A DNA stretch of 10,079 nt. It comes from Brevundimonas sp. UBA986. Its GTDB lineage: Bacteria > Pseudomonadota > Alphaproteobacteria > Caulobacterales > Caulobacteraceae. The first letter of the stretch is position 1. Each line of letters opens with the position of its first letter. Shown here in pieces: positions 6,669 to 10,079 of this stretch. The notes beneath the pieces were generated by a model, which was not told the origin of the DNA, did no database searches, and saw only the letters and a program-made list of their open reading frames with translations. The DNA is taken from the NCBI GenBank assembly GCA_002292165.1, contig DBBK01000096.1, positions 12,593 to 22,671 of the forward strand, in the 5' to 3' direction. Made by a program: the position numbers and the translations under genes.

Positions 6669-7652
6669 TTACCGCTGGGTCGTGGGCGCGGCGGCCGGGG
6701 CCGGGGCCGCGGCCGGAGCCGGCGTCAGGGTGCAGCCACCGCCGATGCGCTGGGCGGTGGCGCAGGGGTAGGCCTGCTGAACCGCCATCTCGTTGTTGAA
6801 GCGCACGATAAAGCCGTCGGCGCCGGCGCACTTGGCTTCATAGAAGGAGCCGTTGGCGTTGGCGCCCATGTAGCGGGCGCCGTTGACGTCGCACGCCGGG
6901 GTCTGGCCGCTGGCGAGGAAGGCCTTCAGCGAGGCGATCTGCTCGTCGGGGGTGGAGTATTTGCAGGCGTCGGAATGGCCGAGCTTGATGCATTCGGTCT
7001 TGGACCAGCCGGTCGCGGTCTTCTCGATGCGATAGCCGTCCGTGCCGGCGCAGCCGACCTCGTAAACGACGTTGTCGCCCGACGATTTGCCGACGGCGCT
7101 GCCCTGATCGACCGTGCAGCTCACGCCGGCTTCGTGGGCGTAGCCGGTGACGACGGCCAGGACGTTGTTGTTGGCCGGAAGCTGGCACTGCAGGCCCACA
7201 TCGGCGGCGGGGTCGCGCGAGCGGCTCGTGTCGGCCTGGCCGAACAGGACGACGCAGTCATAACCCTGGGGCGGCGTGGCGCCGATCAGGATGAAACCCG
7301 GGCCCGTGCTGCAGGCGGCTTCATAAACGTGTTGGTGTTCCGCGTTGTCGCCGCGCAGGGCCGCCTCGGTGACGGTGCAGCCGGTGTTGGCGGCGGTGGC
7401 CAGCTCCTGAGCGCTTGCCTTGATCTGCTCGGGGCTGGGGGCGTTGCGTCCGCGTTGCGGGGCGGAGGCGCGATTGGTGGAGACGCTGCGGCCGCCGCCG
7501 ATGCGGCCGGGCAGCACCTGTTCGCCGCGCGGACCGGTTCCGGTGGCGGTGCCCGACGGCGCGGGGGTGGTGGTCTGGGCCATGGCCGGCGCGACGCCCG
7601 CCAGACACAGGACCGCTGAACAGAAGGCGACGAGCAGGTTTCGATTGAACAC
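6669..7652 (-). CDS. Secreted protein with three four-cysteine repeats, function unknown
   Basis: A 327-residue exported protein of no family I can name. Residues 1-25 are a signal peptide (MFNRNLLVAFCSAVLCLAGV then APAMA, cut before Q26); there is no convincing lipobox. Residues about 26-75 are a disordered Thr/Pro/Gly/Arg-rich linker, 76-88 a short helix, and 311-324 a Pro/Ala tail. Between lie three related units, each with four cysteines: C92/C114/C133/C156, C179/C201/C221/C230 and C254/C275/C297/C307. Each unit carries C(T/D)V, then YE..C....G(F/Y), then two more cysteines. All twelve mature cysteines belong to these units, which suggests six disulfides in the periplasm. GTG (7650-7652) is chosen because GGAG lies 7 nt upstream and the signal peptide begins there; the upstream ATG at 7712 would bury it. 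It is monocistronic and divergent from the hydrolase operon. Binding or envelope roles are possible, but nothing in the sequence shows which. Confidence 0.75.
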   Translation of the reverse strand: MFNRNLLVAFCSAVLCLAGVAPAMAQTTTPAPSGTATGTGPRGEQVLPGRIGGGRSVSTNRASAPQRGRNAPSPEQIKASAQELATAANTGCTVTEAALRGDNAEHQHVYEAACSTGPGFILIGATPPQGYDCVVLFGQADTSRSRDPAADVGLQCQLPANNNVLAVVTGYAHEAGVSCTVDQGSAVGKSSGDNVVYEVGCAGTDGYRIEKTATGWSKTECIKLGHSDACKYSTPDEQIASLKAFLASGQTPACDVNGARYMGANANGSFYEAKCAGADGFIVRFNNEMAVQQAYPCATAQRIGGGCTLTPAPAAAPAPAAAPTTQR

Positions 7653-7659
7653 GGGAAAG

Positions 7660-7663
7660 CTCC
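7660..7663 (-). promoter_or_regulatory. Shine-Dalgarno fixing the GTG start at 7652
   Basis: On the minus strand GGAG lies seven bases before GTG (7652-7650). It agrees with the start of the signal peptide and rules against the longer frame from 7712. Confidence 0.65.
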
Positions 7664-7686
7664 GGGCAGAACAGGTCGTGACTGCA

Positions 7687-7712
7687 TTGACCCGCCTGCG
7701 GGGCGCGGTCAA
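7687..7712. promoter_or_regulatory. TTGACC/GGTCAA inverted repeat in the divergent promoter region
   Basis: TTGACC (7687-7692) and GGTCAA (7707-7712) are exact inverted copies around a 14-base centre, between the divergent cysteine-repeat gene and the hydrolase operon. Read on either strand, each arm resembles a -35 hexamer. It could be an operator controlling both units or a pair of -35 boxes; no clear -10 was found at standard spacing. A nested CCCGC/GCGGG palindrome (7691-7702) overlaps it. Confidence 0.4.
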
Positions 7713-7787
7713 GGCGCGTTTCCCTGCGCAAGGGGCGCCGTCTCTGGACGGGGCTCGGCGGATGGGTTTATGTGCAGCGTTTCGATT

Positions 7788-7791
7788 GGAG
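7788..7791 (+). promoter_or_regulatory. Shine-Dalgarno supporting the TTG start at 7798
   Basis: GGAG is followed by six bases and TTG (7798-7800). The in-frame ATG at 7762 has only a weak GGCGG before it, and GTG 7810 is too far from this site. Confidence 0.55.
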
Positions 7792-7797
7792 ACTGAC

Positions 7798-8916
7798 TTG
7801 GCTGATGGCGTGACCGTGACGGAGACGGCGTCCGGACCCCGTACCGAACGGGGCCTGACCTATCCGCTCGGCGCGCCGCCCGTTCCCGGTGAGGCGGTCG
7901 AGGCCGCGGCCGGGGTGCTGTGGCTGCGCCTGCCCCTGCCGATGTCGCTGGACCACATCAATGTCTATGCGCTCGCCGATGGCGACGGCTGGACCCTGGT
8001 CGACACCGGCCTCTACACCAAGGCCTCGATCGCGGGGTGGGAAGCGGCGTTCGCGGGCCCGCTCGGGGGCAAGCCGGTCAAACGGGTGATCTGCACCCAT
8101 ATGCATCCCGACCACCTGGGCCTGGCCGGCTGGCTGTGCGAGCGGTTCAAGGTCCCGCTGCTGATGTCGCGGTTGGAGTATGTCACCGCCCGGATGCTGG
8201 TCGCGGACACCGGCCCGGCGCCGGCTGAGGGCGAGACCTTTTTCCGCGCGGCGGGCTGGGACGACGAACGCATCGACGGCTGGCGGCGCGAGTTCGGCCG
8301 CTTCGGCAAGGGCGTCTATCCCATGCCCCAGAGCTATCAGCGGCTCAGCGAGGGCGATGAGATCGAGATCGGCGGCGACGTCTGGACCGTGGTCGTCGGC
8401 AACGGCCATTGCCCCGAACATGTCTGCCTGTGGCGCAAGTCCGACGACGTCTTCCTGTCGGGCGACCAGATTCTGCCGCGCATCTCGTCCAACGTCTCGG
8501 TCTGGCCGACGGAGCCCTTGCAGGACCCGCTGGGCGACTGGCTGGCCTCGCTGTCGAAGCTGCGCGCCCTCCTGCCGGAGAACGTCTTCGTCCTGCCGTC
8601 GCACGGCGAGCCCTTTACCGGCGTCCATACGCGGCTCGACGCCCTGACCAAGGGGCATCACACCGGCCTGACCCGGCTTGAGCGCGCCCTGCGCGAGCCG
8701 CGCCGGGCCATCGACGTCTTCTCCAGCCTGTTCGCCCGCCCCATCGGCGACGGCGTCTTCGGCATGGCCACCGGCGAGAGCATGGCGCATCTGAACTATC
8801 TGGAAGCGCAAGGGCGCGCTCGCCGCGACCGCGACGCCGACGGCGTCGACTGGTGGACGGCGACCCGAACCGACACTGAAATCGGGAACGATCCCGAAGA
8901 GGAAACGACCCAATGA
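7798..8916 (+). CDS. Metallo-beta-lactamase fold hydrolase (LACTB2-like)
   Basis: A 372-residue cytoplasmic hydrolase of the metallo-beta-lactamase superfamily. The metal ligands are all present: THMHPDHLG (H101, H103, D105, H106), GNGHCPEH (H204), FLSGDQILP (D223) and LPSHGEP (H269), giving a two-metal site. The N-terminal YPLGAPPVPGEAVE and LPMSLDHINVYAL are typical of the proteobacterial subgroup. The C-terminal part (about 278-345, beginning RLDALTKGHHTGLTRLERAL) is helical and resembles the winged-helix tail of LACTB2-like members. Thioesters, lactones or other esters are plausible substrates; this is not an antibiotic-resistance enzyme on present evidence. TTG 7798 is preferred for its ribosome site; ATG 7762 is the alternative and adds 12 residues (MGLCAAFRLETD). 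The open frame reaches back to 7420 only through the opposite-strand gene. Its TGA overlaps the next ATG as ATGA (8913-8916), so the two are coupled. Confidence 0.88.
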   Translation: MADGVTVTETASGPRTERGLTYPLGAPPVPGEAVEAAAGVLWLRLPLPMSLDHINVYALADGDGWTLVDTGLYTKASIAGWEAAFAGPLGGKPVKRVICTHMHPDHLGLAGWLCERFKVPLLMSRLEYVTARMLVADTGPAPAEGETFFRAAGWDDERIDGWRREFGRFGKGVYPMPQSYQRLSEGDEIEIGGDVWTVVVGNGHCPEHVCLWRKSDDVFLSGDQILPRISSNVSVWPTEPLQDPLGDWLASLSKLRALLPENVFVLPSHGEPFTGVHTRLDALTKGHHTGLTRLERALREPRRAIDVFSSLFARPIGDGVFGMATGESMAHLNYLEAQGRARRDRDADGVDWWTATRTDTEIGNDPEEETTQ

Positions 8917-9689
8917 GCGACCCCATCCGCACCGAACTCAACGACGGCGTCCTGACCGTCACCCTGGCGCGGGCCGAGAAGAAGAACGCCATCACCCAGG
9001 CCATGTACGCCGCCCTCGCCGAGGCGACGGAGCGGGCCCAGACCGACGCCGCCGTGCGGGTTTTGGTGTTCAAGGCCGAGGGCGACAGCTTCTCCGCCGG
9101 CAACGACATCGCCGACTTCATCGCCATCGGGACCAGCGGCGGCGGTCAGATGCTGGACGCCCCCGTCTTCCGCTTCCTCAAGAGCCTGGCCGAGCTGGAC
9201 AAGCCGGCGGTGGCGGCGGTGCGCGGCCGCGCGGTCGGCATCGGGGTGACCCTGCTGCTGCATTGCGATCTGGTCGTGGTCGCCGAGGATGCGCTTCTGT
9301 CGACGCCCTTCGTCAACCTGGCCCTGGCGCCCGAGGCGGCGTCCTCCATGCTGCTGCCGATGGTCATGGGCCATCAGCGGGCCTTCGAGATGTTCGCCCT
9401 CGGCGAACCCATCGACGGCAAGACCGCCTTCGCCTGGGGTCTGGCCAACCGCTGCGTGCCGGCCGCTGAGGTCGAGGCCGTCGCCGATGGTCTGGTCGCG
9501 AAACTGGCGGCCCGCGCGCCCAATTCCATCCGCAAGACCAAGCGGTTGATGCGCGACGCCGAACAGATCTGGGCCCTTATGCAGCGCGAAGGCGAGGCCT
9601 TCGGATCGCAGCTCTCCAGCCCCGAAGCGATGGAGGCCTTCATGGCCTTCAGCCAGAAGCGGGCGCCGGATTTCTCGAAAGCCGGTTGA
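8913..9689 (+). CDS. Crotonase-fold enzyme: enoyl-CoA hydratase/isomerase family
   Basis: A 258-residue acyl-CoA enzyme of normal crotonase length. Oxyanion-hole segments are FSAGNDI (about A62-G63) and RGRAVGIGVTLL (about G109-G111). In true hydratases one catalytic Glu follows the GGGCE-type segment and a second lies in a QPE-type motif. Here those places read GIGVT and TPFVN, so both are missing. Instead there is LAPEAASS with E141, the position and context of the catalytic Glu in delta3,delta2-enoyl-CoA isomerases of the ECI2 type (TPF...PEGCSS). I therefore favour isomerase-like chemistry over hydration, though automatic labels will usually say enoyl-CoA hydratase. The C-terminal helix region (ARAPNSIRKTKRLMRD) is standard for the fold and helps bind CoA. 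The ATG overlaps the hydrolase stop by 4 nt, and AGAGGA at 8898-8903 gives a ribosome site. The gene is second of at least two, probably three, co-directional genes. Confidence 0.92.
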   Translation: MSDPIRTELNDGVLTVTLARAEKKNAITQAMYAALAEATERAQTDAAVRVLVFKAEGDSFSAGNDIADFIAIGTSGGGQMLDAPVFRFLKSLAELDKPAVAAVRGRAVGIGVTLLLHCDLVVVAEDALLSTPFVNLALAPEAASSMLLPMVMGHQRAFEMFALGEPIDGKTAFAWGLANRCVPAAEVEAVADGLVAKLAARAPNSIRKTKRLMRDAEQIWALMQREGEAFGSQLSSPEAMEAFMAFSQKRAPDFSKAG

Positions 9690-9722
9690 ACCCGTCACAC
9701 TAAAAGCCTAGGTGCGCGCGCC

Positions 9723-10079
9723 ATGACCGCCGCCGCCGCCCTTCGCAACACGTCTCTGGCCATCACGCCGGAACTGCCGTCCGACCGCGCCGCGGTCGAG
9801 GCGCTGGTTCTGGCCGCCTTCGGCCCGGGCCGCTACGCCAAGACGGCCGAGCGGATTCGCGAACACGCTCGCATGACCCTGGGTCTCGTCGCCCGCGATG
9901 AGGACCGCATCGTCGGCTCGGTGCATCTGTGGGCGGTCAAGGTGGGCGAGGTTCCGGCCGTCTTTCTGGGGCCCATCACCGTCGATGCGAGCTGCCGCAA
10001 GGGCGGGCTGGGCGGCGATCTGGTCGCGGCCTGTGTCGAGGCGGCGCGTCAGGACGGCGTCGGCGGCGTCCTGCTGATC
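9723..10079 (+). CDS. GNAT family N-acetyltransferase, YhbS-like (3' end outside window)
   Basis: The first 119 residues are present and the frame is still open at the window edge. It begins MTAAAALRNTSLAITPELPS, continues with an acceptor-side region (AAVEALVLAAFGPGRYAKTAER), then strands LGLVARDEDRIVGSVHLW and PAVFLGPITVDASC. The acetyl-CoA pyrophosphate loop follows as RKGGLGGDLV, fitting R-x-x-G-x-G of GNAT motif A (about residues 92-97). FLGPITVD before that loop resembles the YhbS-type branch. The acceptor is unknown; small molecules or protein amines are possible. ATG 9723 follows the crotonase stop by 33 nt, with an AGG at 9710-9712 as a modest ribosome site, so it may be third in the operon. 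Confidence 0.85.
   Translation, partial: MTAAAALRNTSLAITPELPSDRAAVEALVLAAFGPGRYAKTAERIREHARMTLGLVARDEDRIVGSVHLWAVKVGEVPAVFLGPITVDASCRKGGLGGDLVAACVEAARQDGVGGVLLI

Noticed and set aside
6580..6831. N-terminal extension of exonuclease III
   Set aside because: Arg-rich sequence overlapping the upstream gene and its terminator; the family N-terminus MRIATWNVNS begins at 6579.
7420..7761. N-terminal extension of the metallo-beta-lactamase fold protein
   Set aside because: It overlaps the signal-peptide region of the opposite-strand gene and the divergent promoter region, with no similarity to the hydrolase family.
7768..8913. 381-residue minus-strand frame opposite the hydrolase
   Set aside because: Complement of a gene with intact metal-binding motifs; no ribosome site or domain on this strand.

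Overview
This is a GC-rich window with the strong third-position G/C bias of an alphaproteobacterium. The gene set points to Caulobacterales, most likely Brevundimonas or a close relative: a recN end, a large TonB-dependent receptor (TBDR) with a VEEVVVTGSRI box, a YPLG-type metallo-beta-lactamase fold protein and a secreted cysteine-rich protein. The lineage is inferred from overall style, because no rRNA or marker gene is complete here.

Layout: (1) 2-307 (+), the 3' end of recN. (2) 308-725, a long non-coding leader, unusually AT-rich for this genome and holding several inverted repeats. (3) 726-4025 (+), a complete TBDR, followed by two hairpins; the second is a bidirectional terminator shared with the convergent neighbour. 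(4) 4269-5180 (-), a DUF429-like (RNase H-fold-like) protein of unknown role, starting at GTG behind a strong Shine-Dalgarno. (5) 5258-6579 (-), a two-gene unit: exonuclease III (xth) and a small single-pass membrane protein whose ATG shares one base with the xth stop. (6) 6669-7652 (-), a secreted protein with three four-cysteine repeats, ended by a hairpin. (7) 7653-7797, a divergent intergenic region with a TTGACC/GGTCAA inverted repeat. (8) 7798-10079 (+), a metallo-beta-lactamase fold hydrolase overlapping by 4 nt a crotonase-fold enzyme, then a GNAT acetyltransferase cut by the window edge.

Functional reading: recN and xth are DNA repair genes but sit in separate transcription units. 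The TBDR imports an unidentified substrate across the outer membrane. The hydrolase and crotonase genes are translationally coupled and may act in one acyl-CoA or ester pathway; the crotonase active-site pattern looks more like an enoyl-CoA isomerase than a hydratase. I found no CRISPR array, mobile element, phage gene, tRNA or rRNA, and no clear new defence or biosynthetic system. The least explained items are the cysteine-repeat secreted protein, the DUF429-like protein, the xth-coupled membrane protein and the TBDR leader.
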